Source of the DNA: an uncultured Eubacterium sp.
GTDB taxonomy: Bacteria > Bacillota > Clostridia > Lachnospirales > Lachnospiraceae
Direction of reading: 5' to 3'
DNA length: 49,852 bases
Assembly (NCBI GenBank): GCA_910584065.1
Contig: CAJTZN010000027.1
Location: forward strand, 1-49,852
In this document: positions 32,642-43,284 of the stretch, piece after piece
How positions within the stretch are numbered: the stretch's first letter is position 1
How the letters are laid out: every line of letters starts with the position of its first letter
The notes under the pieces: model-generated
What the model was told of the DNA's origin: nothing
The model's database searches: none
Seen by the model: only the letters and a program-made list of their open reading frames with translations
Translations under genes and position numbers: made by a program

Positions 32642-33160
32642 ATGGATAATAGAATTTTTGGACTTGATCCGCAGTTATTAGCCGATACGGTCATCACGCT
32701 GATTGCTATGCTGATATTGTTTGCGCTTCTATCTTATCTTCTGTTCAATCCGGCGAGGAAGCTGATACAGAAAAGGAAGGATTTTATCCAGTCGCAGCTT
32801 GACGAGGCGGCAAAAGCCCAGTCGGATGCGATGAACATGAAATCCGAATATGATGGAAAACTTTCCCAGGTGGATGCGGAAGCGGCGGAACTGCTGGCGG
32901 ACGCAAGGCGCAAGGCGCTTGACCGCGAAAAGGAGATCGTGGATAAGGCGTCCGAAGAGGCTCATCAGATCAAGGTTCGCGCGGAGAAGGAAGCCGAACT
33001 TGAGAAGAGCAGGGTTCGTGACGAGATGAAGCAGGAAATGGTCCAGGTCGCATCTGCTATGGCGGGCCGGTTTGTGGCGGCATCCATTGATGAGAAGAAA
33101 CAGGCACAGCTCATTGATGAAACATTGAAGGAAATGGGTGATGAGACATGGCAAAGTTAG
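32642..33160 (+). CDS. atpF: ATP synthase F0 subunit b
   Basis: A 172-residue peripheral stalk subunit. A single transmembrane segment lies at residues 12-32, followed by a long charged helix rich in Ala, Glu, Lys and Arg, typical of the right-handed coiled coil that dimerises and binds delta. The ATG at 32642 has GAGGTAG upstream. It overlaps atpH by 13 bp. Confidence 0.93.
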   Translation: MDNRIFGLDPQLLADTVITLIAMLILFALLSYLLFNPARKLIQKRKDFIQSQLDEAAKAQSDAMNMKSEYDGKLSQVDAEAAELLADARRKALDREKEIVDKASEEAHQIKVRAEKEAELEKSRVRDEMKQEMVQVASAMAGRFVAASIDEKKQAQLIDETLKEMGDETWQS

Positions 33161-33693
33161 TTTCGAAGGTTTATGGTGACGCGCTGTTTTCTCTGGCAAA
33201 GGAGGAAGACAGACTGGATGAGACATGGGAGGAAGTCAGGAATCTTTCCCTGGCATTAAAGGAAAATAAAGAGTTTACCGGGATCATGACGCATCCGGAT
33301 ATGACGCAGGAAAAAGGCCTTGCCCTGCTGGAGGAAGCGTTTGGCGGCAGACTTTCAGACATTATGATGGGATTTCTTCAGGTTCTAGTGAGAAAGGGAC
33401 GCTTTTCCGAGGTTCTGTCAGTATTGGATTATTTTGAGAAAGAAACGAAAGAGTTTAAGAGAATTGGCGTCGTCTATGTGACGACACCGGCAGAGCTTAC
33501 CGGAACGCAAAAGTCCGGAATTGAAGAAAAACTGATACAGACTTCTGGTTACCAGAGCCTTGAGATGAACTATACGATCGACGAACGCCTTCTCGGAGGC
33601 ATACGGATCCGTATCGGGGACAGGGTTGTGGACAACAGCATTCAGACAAAGCTGGAGGAAATGACGAGAAGTTTAAGTAAGGTCAGGGTATAA
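33148..33693 (+). CDS. atpH: ATP synthase F1 subunit delta
   Basis: A 181-residue subunit that ties the b stalk to the top of the alpha3beta3 head. The N-terminal VYGDALFSLAKEE and the C-terminal stretch LLGGIRIRIGDRVVDNSIQTKLEEM are family signatures. It starts inside the end of atpF, so translation is coupled. Confidence 0.93.
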   Translation: MAKLVSKVYGDALFSLAKEEDRLDETWEEVRNLSLALKENKEFTGIMTHPDMTQEKGLALLEEAFGGRLSDIMMGFLQVLVRKGRFSEVLSVLDYFEKETKEFKRIGVVYVTTPAELTGTQKSGIEEKLIQTSGYQSLEMNYTIDERLLGGIRIRIGDRVVDNSIQTKLEEMTRSLSKVRV

Positions 33694-33722
33694 ATTTCCA
33701 GGAAAGAAGGTGTTTATGTAAC

Positions 33723-35231
33723 ATGAATTTAAGACCTGAGGAAATAAGTTCAGTTATTAAAGATGAAATAAAGAAATACAGTACGGAGTTCGAAGTGTCA
33801 GATGTGGGAACGGTCATTCAGGTGGCAGACGGGATCGCCCGCATCCACGGCCTCGAAAAGGCGATGCAGGGTGAATTGCTGGAGTTTCCCAATGAGGTTT
33901 ACGGCATGGTGCTGAATCTCGAGGAGGATAATGTAGGAGCCGTTCTGCTCGGAGACACTTCCAACATCAATGAAGGGGATACCGTGAAGACGACGGGGCG
34001 TGTCACGACCGTACCGGTTGGGGATGCCATGCTCGGGCGCGTCGTCAATGCGCTGGGACAGCCAATTGATGGAAAAGGTCCGATCAATACGACGAAGGTT
34101 CGACCGGTGGAGCGTGTGGCAAGCGGCGTTATTTCCCGTAAATCCGTAGATACTCCGCTGCAGACCGGAATCAAGGCGATCGACTCAATGGTGCCGATCG
34201 GACGCGGACAGCGTGAGCTGATCATCGGTGACAGACAGACCGGAAAGACGGCGATCGCCGTCGATACGATATTGAACCAGAAGGATCAGGATGTTCTTTG
34301 TATTTATGTGGCAATCGGACAGAAGGCGTCTACGGTTGCAAACATCGTAAAGACGCTGGAAGATAACGGCGCGATGGATTATACGACGGTCGTTGCATCG
34401 ACGGCAAGTGAACTGGCGCCGCTGCAGTATATCGCGCCATATGCCGGATGCGCGATCGGTGAGGAGTGGATGGAAGCAGGAAAGGACGTCCTTATCATAT
34501 ATGACGACCTGACGAAGCACGCGGCGGCATACCGTACGCTGGCATTGCTTCTCCGCCGTCCGCCAGGACGTGAAGCCTATCCGGGTGATGTCTTCTATCT
34601 GCACTCCAGACTTTTGGAGCGCGCGGCAAAACTTTCGGATAAGCTGGGAGGCGGGTCGCTCACCGCGCTTCCGATCATTGAAACACAGGCGGGCGACGTG
34701 TCCGCATACATTCCGACAAACGTGATCTCGATCACGGACGGTCAGATCTATCTGGAAACCGAGATGTTTAACTCGGGCTTCCGTCCGGCTGTCAATCCGG
34801 GACTCAGTGTATCCCGTGTCGGCGGTTCCGCACAGATCAAGGCGATGAAGAAGATCGCCGGCCCGATCCGTATCGAACTGGCCCAGTACCGGGAGCTGGC
34901 AGCGTTTTCCCAGTTTGGCTCCGATCTGGATGCCGATACGAAGGAAAAGCTCGATCAGGGCGAACGGATCCGCGAGATCCTGAAACAGGGACAATATGCC
35001 CCGCTGCCGGTGTGGTATCAGGTTATCATCATCTATGCGGCGACAAATAAATACCTGCTGGATGTTCCGGTAGAAGATATTCTTTCCTTTGAAAAAGAAC
35101 TCTTCGAGTTTATGGATACGAAATATCCGGAAGTTCCTGCGGCAATCCGCGATGAGAAGGAAATCAGCAGCCAGACGGAGCAGAAACTGATCCAGGCGAT
35201 CAAAGAGTTTAAAGTGCAGTTTATGAAGTAG
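33723..35231 (+). CDS. atpA: ATP synthase F1 subunit alpha
   Basis: A 502-residue regulatory nucleotide-binding subunit. Walker A GDRQTGKT is at 169-176. The GGGSLTALPIIETQAGDVSAYIPTN region and the VSRVGGSAQ arginine-finger motif are present. Length matches the family. The ATG at 33723 follows AAAGAAGGTG. Confidence 0.96.
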   Translation: MNLRPEEISSVIKDEIKKYSTEFEVSDVGTVIQVADGIARIHGLEKAMQGELLEFPNEVYGMVLNLEEDNVGAVLLGDTSNINEGDTVKTTGRVTTVPVGDAMLGRVVNALGQPIDGKGPINTTKVRPVERVASGVISRKSVDTPLQTGIKAIDSMVPIGRGQRELIIGDRQTGKTAIAVDTILNQKDQDVLCIYVAIGQKASTVANIVKTLEDNGAMDYTTVVASTASELAPLQYIAPYAGCAIGEEWMEAGKDVLIIYDDLTKHAAAYRTLALLLRRPPGREAYPGDVFYLHSRLLERAAKLSDKLGGGSLTALPIIETQAGDVSAYIPTNVISITDGQIYLETEMFNSGFRPAVNPGLSVSRVGGSAQIKAMKKIAGPIRIELAQYRELAAFSQFGSDLDADTKEKLDQGERIREILKQGQYAPLPVWYQVIIIYAATNKYLLDVPVEDILSFEKELFEFMDTKYPEVPAAIRDEKEISSQTEQKLIQAIKEFKVQFMK

Positions 35232-35285
35232 GCCGCGAATGCGTCAGTGTGAGGGAAAGACACACTGCAGAATGGAGGATTTTAT

Positions 35286-36179
35286 ATGGCCTCGATGAGA
35301 GATATAAAAAGACGTAAGGCGAGTATACAGAGTACATCACAGATCACGAAGGCAATGAAGCTTGTTTCCACCGTGAAACTGCAGCATGCCAAAGGAAGGG
35401 CGGAGGAAACGAAGCCGTATTTTGATAAGATGTATGAAACGGTTTCCGGAATGCTTGCGAAGTCACAAAATGTCGACCATCCGCTTCTCACGGAGCGAAA
35501 AACGGACGGCCCGGTGAAAAAAGGCGTGATCCTGATCAGCTCGAACCGCGGACTGGCAGGCGGTTATAATTCCAATGTCGTTAAGCTTGTGACGCAGGGG
35601 GATTTTCCTGTGGAACATACGGTTGTCTTTCCGGTTGGCCGAAAGGGGATGGAAGCGGTACAGCGCTGTGGTTATACGTGTCAGGGCGATTATTCCGAGG
35701 TGATGAACAATCCGTTGTTTGGCGACGCAGTTTCGATTGGGAAGACTGTTGTATCCGCGATGGAGAGCGGTGAGATCGATGAGGTGTATCTGGCGTATAC
35801 CGTGTTTAAAAATACGGTGACCCATATTCCGACCCTGATCAAAATGCTTCCGTTTTCAGAGGAAGACATTCAGGAGATGACGAGGGAAGACGACGCGGCA
35901 GCCGAAAAAGGAGGCGCGCGTGCCCTGATGAATTACGAGCCGGATGAGTCCGAAGCGCTCGGCTACATTATACCGATGTATATGAACAGCCTTATTTTTG
36001 GCGCACTGGTAGAGGCGGTGGCAAGTGAGAACGGCGCCCGCATGCAGGCGATGGATTCCGCCACCAGTAATGCAGAAGAGATGATTGACACGCTCAGCCT
36101 GCAGTACAACCGCGCAAGGCAGTCGGCAATCACGCAGGAATTGACAGAAATTGTCGCCGGAGCATCGGCGATTGAATAA
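35286..36179 (+). CDS. atpG: ATP synthase F1 subunit gamma
   Basis: A 297-residue central shaft. The N-terminal MASMRDIKRRKASIQST and ITKAMKLVSTVKLQ and the C-terminal LQYNRARQSAITQELTEIV helices are the conserved coiled-coil ends. The ATG at 35286 has GGAGG upstream. An acidic insertion near residues 195-220 (EEDIQEMTREDD) is seen in the middle of the protein. Confidence 0.95.
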   Translation: MASMRDIKRRKASIQSTSQITKAMKLVSTVKLQHAKGRAEETKPYFDKMYETVSGMLAKSQNVDHPLLTERKTDGPVKKGVILISSNRGLAGGYNSNVVKLVTQGDFPVEHTVVFPVGRKGMEAVQRCGYTCQGDYSEVMNNPLFGDAVSIGKTVVSAMESGEIDEVYLAYTVFKNTVTHIPTLIKMLPFSEEDIQEMTREDDAAAEKGGARALMNYEPDESEALGYIIPMYMNSLIFGALVEAVASENGARMQAMDSATSNAEEMIDTLSLQYNRARQSAITQELTEIVAGASAIE

Positions 36180-36224
36180 ACCAGCGGTGAATGAGGATTT
36201 TTAGAAAGGAGTGAGAATATCACT

Positions 36225-37628
<1,404 letters not shown>

Positions 37629-37684
37629 TCAGATATGCGTAAAAAAGCCACGGAATGGAAATTTCGTGCAGAAATGAGGAAATT

Positions 37685-38110
37685 ATGGCTGAACTCAAAA
37701 AATTTCATTTGGAAGTAATATCCCCGGAGCGGGTATTCTACACCGGTGACGTGGAGATGGTTGAGCTGACGACGACGGAAGGTGATATCGGTGTTTACGC
37801 GGAACATATTCCGCTCACGTCGGTCGTGGCTCCCGGAGTTCTTACCATTACGGAGTCTTCGGAATCGGATGGAAGCAGGGAGGCGGCAGTTCTGGAAGGG
37901 TTTTTGGAAATCCTGCCGGACAAGGTGACGATCCTTGCCCAATCGTGCGAGTGGCCGGAAGAGATTGATGTCAGCCGTGCCATTGAGGCGAGGACCCGTG
38001 CTGAGCGCCGGCTTAAGAGCACGGATACGAATGTCAATATGGCAAGAGCGGAGCTGGCTCTCCGTAAATCACTGGTAAGGATCAATCTGGCGGAACAACA
38101 AAATAAATGA
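37685..38110 (+). CDS. atpC: ATP synthase F1 subunit epsilon
   Basis: A 141-residue last subunit. The N-terminal beta domain (FHLEVISPERVFYTGDVEMV, EGDIGVYAEHIPLTS) and the C-terminal two-helix domain (ARTRAERRL, NMARAELALRKSLVRI) are intact. The ATG at 37685 has GAGGAAAT upstream. A terminator follows, ending the operon from 30741. Confidence 0.94.
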   Translation: MAELKKFHLEVISPERVFYTGDVEMVELTTTEGDIGVYAEHIPLTSVVAPGVLTITESSESDGSREAAVLEGFLEILPDKVTILAQSCEWPEEIDVSRAIEARTRAERRLKSTDTNVNMARAELALRKSLVRINLAEQQNK

Positions 38111-38116
38111 TAGATA

Positions 38117-38172
38117 AGAGGGTGCCCTTTCTGCTATGTTTTTTTGATCATAGTTTGGCGGGCGCTCTTTTT
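38117..38172 (+). terminator. Terminator of the ATP synthase operon
   Basis: AGAGGGTGCCC (38117-38127) pairs, with wobbles, with GGGCGCTCT (38160-38168), followed by T4. The loop is long and holds its own small inverted repeat. It is 7 bp past the atpC stop. Confidence 0.75.
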
Positions 38173-38277
38173 GTGTTTCTACGTGGTATTGTGCTTACGA
38201 AGCGTAGTGTTTACGAAGCATAGTGCTACCAAGCATTGAGTCATGTCGCATTGTGCGCTGGTGACACAAAAATGGTC
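38173..38277 (+). other. Short repetitive intergenic stretch
   Basis: No gene is seen. Short degenerate repeats of TACGAAGCRTAGTG type (38198-38230) occur here, of unknown role, between the ATP synthase terminator and the promoter of the chemotaxis receptor. Confidence 0.4.
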
Positions 38278-38306
38278 TTTACTTTTTGTGCAAAAGTTGC
38301 TATAAT
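38278..38306 (+). promoter_or_regulatory. Promoter of the chemotaxis receptor gene
   Basis: TTTACT (38278-38283), 17-bp spacer, TATAAT (38301-38306). The pattern is sigma-A-like; no sigma-28 motif (TAAA-N15-GCCGATAA) was seen. Confidence 0.7.
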
Positions 38307-38388
38307 AATCCTAATACTAAGTTCGATTTGGGCATATTGTAGTTTTGTATCAGATTTTGTGATTGATGGAAGGAGAATGGAAACGGCT

Positions 38389-39648
38389 ATGAAAAATATG
38401 AAGATCCATACAAAATTGATTACGGGATTTCTAATTATGGATATCCTGATTACTGTGTCGCTGATTTTTGGTTATACATCGGGGCGGATGCTGATCCATA
38501 TGGAACATCAGGACAGGTATTTGGATAATTACCTGATCTTTACGATCGTAGCATTTATCGTATCGACCGTTATTATGGGATATATTTCCATCAGCACTAC
38601 GAGGACGATCCGTACTTCTTTAAAGCAGTTGTCTGATGCGGCGAACCAGATCGCGCTCGGTAAAGTGGATGTTAATTTGGAGAAAAAAGCAGATAATGAA
38701 TTTGGTGATCTGATCGAACAGTATCAGAGTGTAGTCGATAATGTCCGCTATCAGTCGCAGATTGCCGGGGAGGTCGCGAACGGAAACCTGTTAGTGGACG
38801 TCGTCCCAAAATGCGGTGAAGATGTGCTTGGAAATTCGTTGAAGCAGTTAGTGGATCAAAACCTGCATGCGCTGTCGAATATCCGTGACGCTGCATTCCA
38901 GGTTTCGACGAGCTCGTCAGAGGTGGCCGGAGCAAGCGAAGCGCTGGCACAGGGTTCAACAGAGCAGGCAAGTGCGATTGAGCAGATCACGGCTTCGATC
39001 GCGGATATAGCGGAAAAGACAAAACAGAACGCCGGGGAAGCGAAAGACGCGGCGCAGCTCGTAGAGCAGGCAATTACGGATGTAAAGCAGGGCAACCAGC
39101 AGATGCAGGATATGATGTCGGCGATGGAAAAGATCAATATTTCGTCAGAAAATATTTCGCGGGTCATTAAAGTGATTGACGATATTGCGTTCCAGACGAA
39201 TATCCTTGCTTTAAACGCCGCAGTTGAAGCGGCGAGAGCAGGCGAGGCCGGAAAAGGATTTGCAGTCGTGGCCGAAGAGGTTCGGGCACTTGCGGCAAAA
39301 AGTGCAGCGGCAGCTTCTGAAACGGCCGAGATGATCGAGGATTCGATCAGTAAAGCGAAAGACGGAGCCGGGATTGCGGATGCGACGGCGAAGGCACTGG
39401 AAGCGATCACCACGGCGGTGCGCCAGAGCGAGGAACTTATTTCCAATATTGCACAGTCCTCAGACTATCAGGCGACGGCGATCGAGCAGATCGAGCAGGC
39501 GGTCGGCCAGGTATCCCAGGTCGTGCAGAACAATTCCGCCACGAGCGAAGAGTGCGCGGCGGCAAGTGTGGAACTGTCGAACCAGGCTACGAGGATGCAG
39601 GAATTATTGTCAGTATATAAGCTAGACGGAAATAGCACGTATAGGTGA
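38389..39648 (+). CDS. Methyl-accepting chemotaxis protein
   Basis: A 419-residue receptor with two transmembrane segments (about residues 10-30 and 46-66) and only a very short outer loop, so it probably senses an intracellular or membrane cue. A HAMP region follows (about 67-120), then the signalling domain with the conserved hairpin tip DDIAFQTNILALNAAVEAARAG and GFAVVAEEVRALA. The start is uncertain among the ATGs at 38377, 38389 and 38398; AAGGAG lies at 38370-38375. The flagellin-like gene faces it downstream. Confidence 0.9.
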   Translation: MKNMKIHTKLITGFLIMDILITVSLIFGYTSGRMLIHMEHQDRYLDNYLIFTIVAFIVSTVIMGYISISTTRTIRTSLKQLSDAANQIALGKVDVNLEKKADNEFGDLIEQYQSVVDNVRYQSQIAGEVANGNLLVDVVPKCGEDVLGNSLKQLVDQNLHALSNIRDAAFQVSTSSSEVAGASEALAQGSTEQASAIEQITASIADIAEKTKQNAGEAKDAAQLVEQAITDVKQGNQQMQDMMSAMEKINISSENISRVIKVIDDIAFQTNILALNAAVEAARAGEAGKGFAVVAEEVRALAAKSAAAASETAEMIEDSISKAKDGAGIADATAKALEAITTAVRQSEELISNIAQSSDYQATAIEQIEQAVGQVSQVVQNNSATSEECAAASVELSNQATRMQELLSVYKLDGNSTYR

Positions 39649-39660
39649 GATATAAAAAGA

Positions 39661-39711
39661 TTGGCTGAGAAATGCAAACCAGAGGATGCAATTCTCAGCC
39701 AATTTTTTTTT
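39661..39711 (+). terminator. Strong Rho-independent terminator
   Basis: An 11-bp stem TTGGCTGAGAA with TTCTCAGCCAA, followed by nine T, directly after the receptor gene and between it and the convergent flagellin-like gene. Confidence 0.92.
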
Positions 39712-39736
39712 GTCCGTCGAAAGGTATTTCAATGAT

Positions 39737-40498
39737 TTAAGAATAAAAAATCGAAAATCTTTGTCTTTCCTGTTCCTGCTGCTTTTTCTGCATCATAAGC
39801 TGATACGACTGCAACAGTTTTTGTTTGTTCAGTTCGGATGCTACTTTTGCAATATCCGCATCTTCTAATTTGCTCACGGCAGATGTGAGGTTGATCGAAG
39901 CCTGCGAATTATACGAAATCGTATAATCCAAAGCATTACTCTGTGCTCCGATAACACTCCGGTTGGAAGATACTTTACTGAGCGCGTCATCAATCGTCTG
40001 AATGGAGAAATCCCCAGTCACGTCAAAGTCCTCAATGCCGAGTGCTTTCAGTGTGGAATCTCCGATGTCCAGTGTCATTCCGGAACCATTTGGCCCGGAC
40101 GCGATATAGCCATCGCCATAAGAGCCGTCCAGAAGCTTTTTCTTATTAAATTCCGTATTGTTCGCAATATCTGAAATCCCCTGCTTAAGCTGCTCGACTT
40201 CATCCTGAATCATCTGACGGTCTTCATCGGATAGGATGGCGGTATTTGAAGCCTGTACGGCAAGCTCGCGTATTCGCTGGAGATTATCCGCGATGCCGCC
40301 CATGGCCCCATCTGCCACGTTCAGAAGGGATTTACCATCTTCTGCATTCCGCTGCCCCATGTTCAGGCCATTGATCTGCGCATTTTCTTTTTCGGCAATC
40401 GCCAATTCGGATGCGCCATCCGCCGCGCTTTGGAGTTTGACGCCGCTGGCAATCTGGCTGTAATAGCTGCTGCCGGATACATTTGAAATACTGCTCAT
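39737..40498 (-). CDS. Short flagellin-like protein lacking the N-terminal D0 segment
   Basis: A 253-residue protein. Residues 13-90 match the flagellin N-terminal D1 helix (IASGVKLQSAADGASELAIA, then QRNAEDGKSLLNVADGAM and LQRIRELAVQASNTA). The C-terminal helix (AVSKLEDADIAKVASELNKQ) is also flagellin-like. The usual first 35-40 residues (M-x-I-N-x-N-x-x-A-x-N) are absent, and the gene has its own AAAGGAGGG site, so this is not a simple frameshift. The end, QERQRFSIFYS, differs from the normal hydrophobic LL terminus. It may be a non-filament flagellin paralogue or a degraded gene. Confidence 0.8.
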   Translation of the reverse strand: MSSISNVSGSSYYSQIASGVKLQSAADGASELAIAEKENAQINGLNMGQRNAEDGKSLLNVADGAMGGIADNLQRIRELAVQASNTAILSDEDRQMIQDEVEQLKQGISDIANNTEFNKKKLLDGSYGDGYIASGPNGSGMTLDIGDSTLKALGIEDFDVTGDFSIQTIDDALSKVSSNRSVIGAQSNALDYTISYNSQASINLTSAVSKLEDADIAKVASELNKQKLLQSYQLMMQKKQQEQERQRFSIFYS

Positions 40499-40631
40499 AT
40501 CGTTTCCCTCCTTTCTTTCGGGTTAGATTTTGTTTTTGATTATTCTTAAGTATAACACAATTTTCCAAAATTGGGAAGGGGTAAAAAAATTTACATGACA
40601 TTTTACCTAAAAAGTGCATCAAACATTATTC

Positions 40632-41171
40632 TTAGCATAAATGTTCTTCTCTTTTGTCGGGTTGGGCATATGCCATTCTGCACAGAGACCAGTCGAGGGA
40701 AGATCTTTTTACTTTGTCCGCAAAATGCCAGAGATTATCGACAATCCTTATTTCAACATTTCTTTTTCTCAATTCAGAAAACAGATCTGTTAGCTCATAT
40801 CTGGCGAGGGGGAGCTGTGTTTTTGTGGCTACGTAATATCCGGCGGCGGCGTCCTGTAATGCAAAATCAACGGGGTTAAATTCGTAAATGTATAGCGTGG
40901 TAGACGCTATGGTGTCAAACCATTTGTGTTCTAGCAGGAGACCGTGAGATACGGAAGGGGAAGAAAAGAAATCCGCTTTATCCTGTTCGGTTGTTTTTGG
41001 CCCTATATGATATCCGACGCGCGGGCAATTTCTCGGTGTCAAAAAATTAGACAGATGAAAATCGTCAATGGCCCAAACCAGTCCGACATTTTTGTCCAGA
41101 TCGTCGCGGGATGGGATTCTGGGTTTAAATTTGATAATATCAGGTTGTTCGCTGACATGAAAAAGTCTCAT
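40632..41171 (-). CDS. DUF6886-like protein
   Basis: A 179-residue soluble protein starting MRLFHVSEQPDI, with PRIPSR and VWAIDD segments. The N-terminus resembles the DUF6886 family; the assignment is from memory of the family pattern and is moderate. The ATG at 41171 has AAGGAGA upstream. It is 30 bp downstream of agrC in the same direction, so it may be the last gene of the agr transcript. Function unknown. Confidence 0.65.
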   Translation of the reverse strand: MRLFHVSEQPDIIKFKPRIPSRDDLDKNVGLVWAIDDFHLSNFLTPRNCPRVGYHIGPKTTEQDKADFFSSPSVSHGLLLEHKWFDTIASTTLYIYEFNPVDFALQDAAAGYYVATKTQLPLARYELTDLFSELRKRNVEIRIVDNLWHFADKVKRSSLDWSLCRMAYAQPDKREEHLC

Positions 41172-41201
41172 GGTGATCTCCTTGTTTTAATAACGATTCT
41201 A

Positions 41202-42512
41202 TTAATATGCCGTGCCTTGTATCGGACACGGAATGGCAACGATGGAATGATAGCGTTCATCTTCCAAGTAATGAGTATAGGTCCCCAGATACTTCGCAAC
41301 GATAACTTCAATATTTTTCATCCCGAACCCATGAGTCAGGGGCTGGGAACCCTCTGTCTCCCCCGCCCTGGGGGCAGGTATTGTATTTGAGATATGAACG
41401 ACCAGTTCCATATTTGTCGTAAATATTTCCACGGCGATCTGCCGGGGCGCGGGCGACAGTATTTTCCGGCACGCATTCAGGGAGTTATCCAAAAGGTTTC
41501 CCAAAATGATGGAAAAATCATAATCCGCGATCACAACATTTTCATTATTGATCTGAATATCGGTAAAAAATTCGATATTTTCCTGTTTGGCGAGGGACTG
41601 GTGGTTGCTTACGAACGCATCAATCACCAGATTTCCCGTATTGATGCGGTTGTGCGTATTCTCAATATCTTTGACCGTCTCCTGCAGGTAGGGGATGACC
41701 GCATCATAATTTTTCTCCTCCATGCAGTCCTGGATGAAGAATAGGTGCTTTTTAGCGTCATGGATGAAACGGCGGGAATTGCGGTAAACCGTGGAGATCT
41801 GCTGGTACTTTTCCGTCTGGTATTCAAACTGCTTATCCATCTGGATCTTGTCCTGTTCCAGTTCCGTTACCTTCATGACATTATCCAGCAGGAAATAATT
41901 GAGGACATTGGCAGCAAGTATTCCGGACATGCCCGCTAGATGGAGTATATCATATACTGTGCCCGAAGGTTCTGTGAGCTGGTGTGTCATTGTTAAAAGC
42001 AGAAGGAAGGAGAGGAGGGGCATCATCAGTACCAGAACAGAATACTGAAGGGTGTAATGCTGTTTTTTCCGGTTCCATAATAAGATCGTGATGTTAAGTA
42101 AGATGAACAGTACGATCTTAGACATCAGAAGCCCATAATTATCGTTTGATAAAAGAATCTCCGTCATGGAAGCAGGGAGAAGGGAAACGATGCTATACAC
42201 AATAAGCTCCGACATGGAAGCGTATACGTGGAAAGAGATAGAAACAAATAACCGATGCCTTATATTGCTCTTATGGAGAATGGTCAGGAAAAAGGTAGTG
42301 GAAAAACTGGCTAGATTTGAAACGAACGCTCGGAAACTACTATGCTGACCATTAAAATAGCGCATGAGAAAAATAAGTAAGATCTCCACCAGACAAACAC
42401 ATCCGACATAGAGGGCAGCGGAAACGGACTCCTTTCTTGCACCCAGTATTTTATGCAAATAAATTGTGAGAATGACGGCATCAAAAATCATGCATATCAC
42501 ATCAAATATCAT
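41202..42512 (-). CDS. agrC: AgrC-like sensor histidine kinase (GHKL)
   Basis: A 436-residue receptor for the cyclic peptide. Six or seven hydrophobic segments cover residues 1-210, followed by a coiled helix, the phospho-accepting His251 in RRFIHDAKKH, the N box LGNLLDNSLNAC and a G box HGFGMKNIE. It lacks the D/F boxes of classical kinases, as is normal for HPK10/AgrC kinases. The ATG at 42512 has AAAGGAG 9 bp upstream. It is 31 bp downstream of agrA. Confidence 0.9.
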   Translation of the reverse strand: MIFDVICMIFDAVILTIYLHKILGARKESVSAALYVGCVCLVEILLIFLMRYFNGQHSSFRAFVSNLASFSTTFFLTILHKSNIRHRLFVSISFHVYASMSELIVYSIVSLLPASMTEILLSNDNYGLLMSKIVLFILLNITILLWNRKKQHYTLQYSVLVLMMPLLSFLLLLTMTHQLTEPSGTVYDILHLAGMSGILAANVLNYFLLDNVMKVTELEQDKIQMDKQFEYQTEKYQQISTVYRNSRRFIHDAKKHLFFIQDCMEEKNYDAVIPYLQETVKDIENTHNRINTGNLVIDAFVSNHQSLAKQENIEFFTDIQINNENVVIADYDFSIILGNLLDNSLNACRKILSPAPRQIAVEIFTTNMELVVHISNTIPAPRAGETEGSQPLTHGFGMKNIEVIVAKYLGTYTHYLEDERYHSIVAIPCPIQGTAY

Positions 42513-42543
42513 AAGGCAGACTCCTTTATACAATCTGTAGTTT

Positions 42544-43284
42544 CTATCGTTTCATGGACAGGACCAGTAAGCTTTTATTAAATAATTCAAGAATACTCTT
42601 TTTCTTCCGGCGGCTCAGGGGAATGACAGACTTGTCACGCATGATCACAGAGTCTTCCTGAAAGTAATGGAGATGCTTGATATTGATGAGGTATCCGCGG
42701 CAGGGGGAGATCAGTCCGGGGTTTTCCAGTTCATCTTCTAGATCGCCGATGGAACCGGATGCCTCTATCGTGCGGTCTGCTAAATGAACCAGCAGGGTCC
42801 TCTTTTTGGCATTCAGGCATTCGATGGAAATAATATCGTTTACATTGACAAGTTCTTCGGACAGGTCCGTTTTTAACAGCAGGCAGGAGGTTTTGGATTC
42901 TTCAAAATCCTTTGCCAGCTGCAGGATGACCGATTGCAGTTCTTTCAAGGCATATGGTTTTGTCAGGTATTGGAAAGTCTGCACATTAAAACTGTCTTTC
43001 ATATACTGCGGATAGCTGCTGACAAATACGATCCGTACATCTCGGTCAGGCAGGCTCCGGATTCGTTGTGCTGCCGCGATCCCGTTTGGCTCCGGCATTT
43101 CTACATCCAGAAACAGAATATGGAACGTTCCCGGTCGTACATAGTCGGACAACAGCAGCCGGCTGTCATTGTATGTGGTGATCTCAAAATCAATATCGAG
43201 ATCCGCGCCGATTTTTTGCAGATGGTTTTTCAAAAGAAACATGTCATTCTCTTCATCATCACAGATGGCAACTTTAAAAATCAA
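42544..43284 (-). CDS. agrA: AgrA-like LytTR response regulator
   Basis: A 246-residue regulator. The receiver domain has the acidic pocket CDDEE (residues 8-12), phospho-acceptor Asp60 (LFLDVEMP), and a Lys in LTKPYALKEL. A LytTR DNA-binding domain covers about residues 140-240 (IISIECLNAKKRTLLVHL, SPCRGYLINIKHL). The start is a TTG at 43284, set by GGAGG 8 bp upstream, overlapping the agrB end by 11 bp. Probable targets are the paired ACCGTTCAT-like repeats listed elsewhere in this window. Confidence 0.92.
   Translation of the reverse strand: MIFKVAICDDEENDMFLLKNHLQKIGADLDIDFEITTYNDSRLLLSDYVRPGTFHILFLDVEMPEPNGIAAAQRIRSLPDRDVRIVFVSSYPQYMKDSFNVQTFQYLTKPYALKELQSVILQLAKDFEESKTSCLLLKTDLSEELVNVNDIISIECLNAKKRTLLVHLADRTIEASGSIGDLEDELENPGLISPCRGYLINIKHLHYFQEDSVIMRDKSVIPLSRRKKKSILELFNKSLLVLSMKR

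Noticed and set aside
38198..38235. CRISPR-like array from the TACGAAGC repeats
   Set aside because: Units are short, degenerate and only two or three, with no spacers of uniform length.
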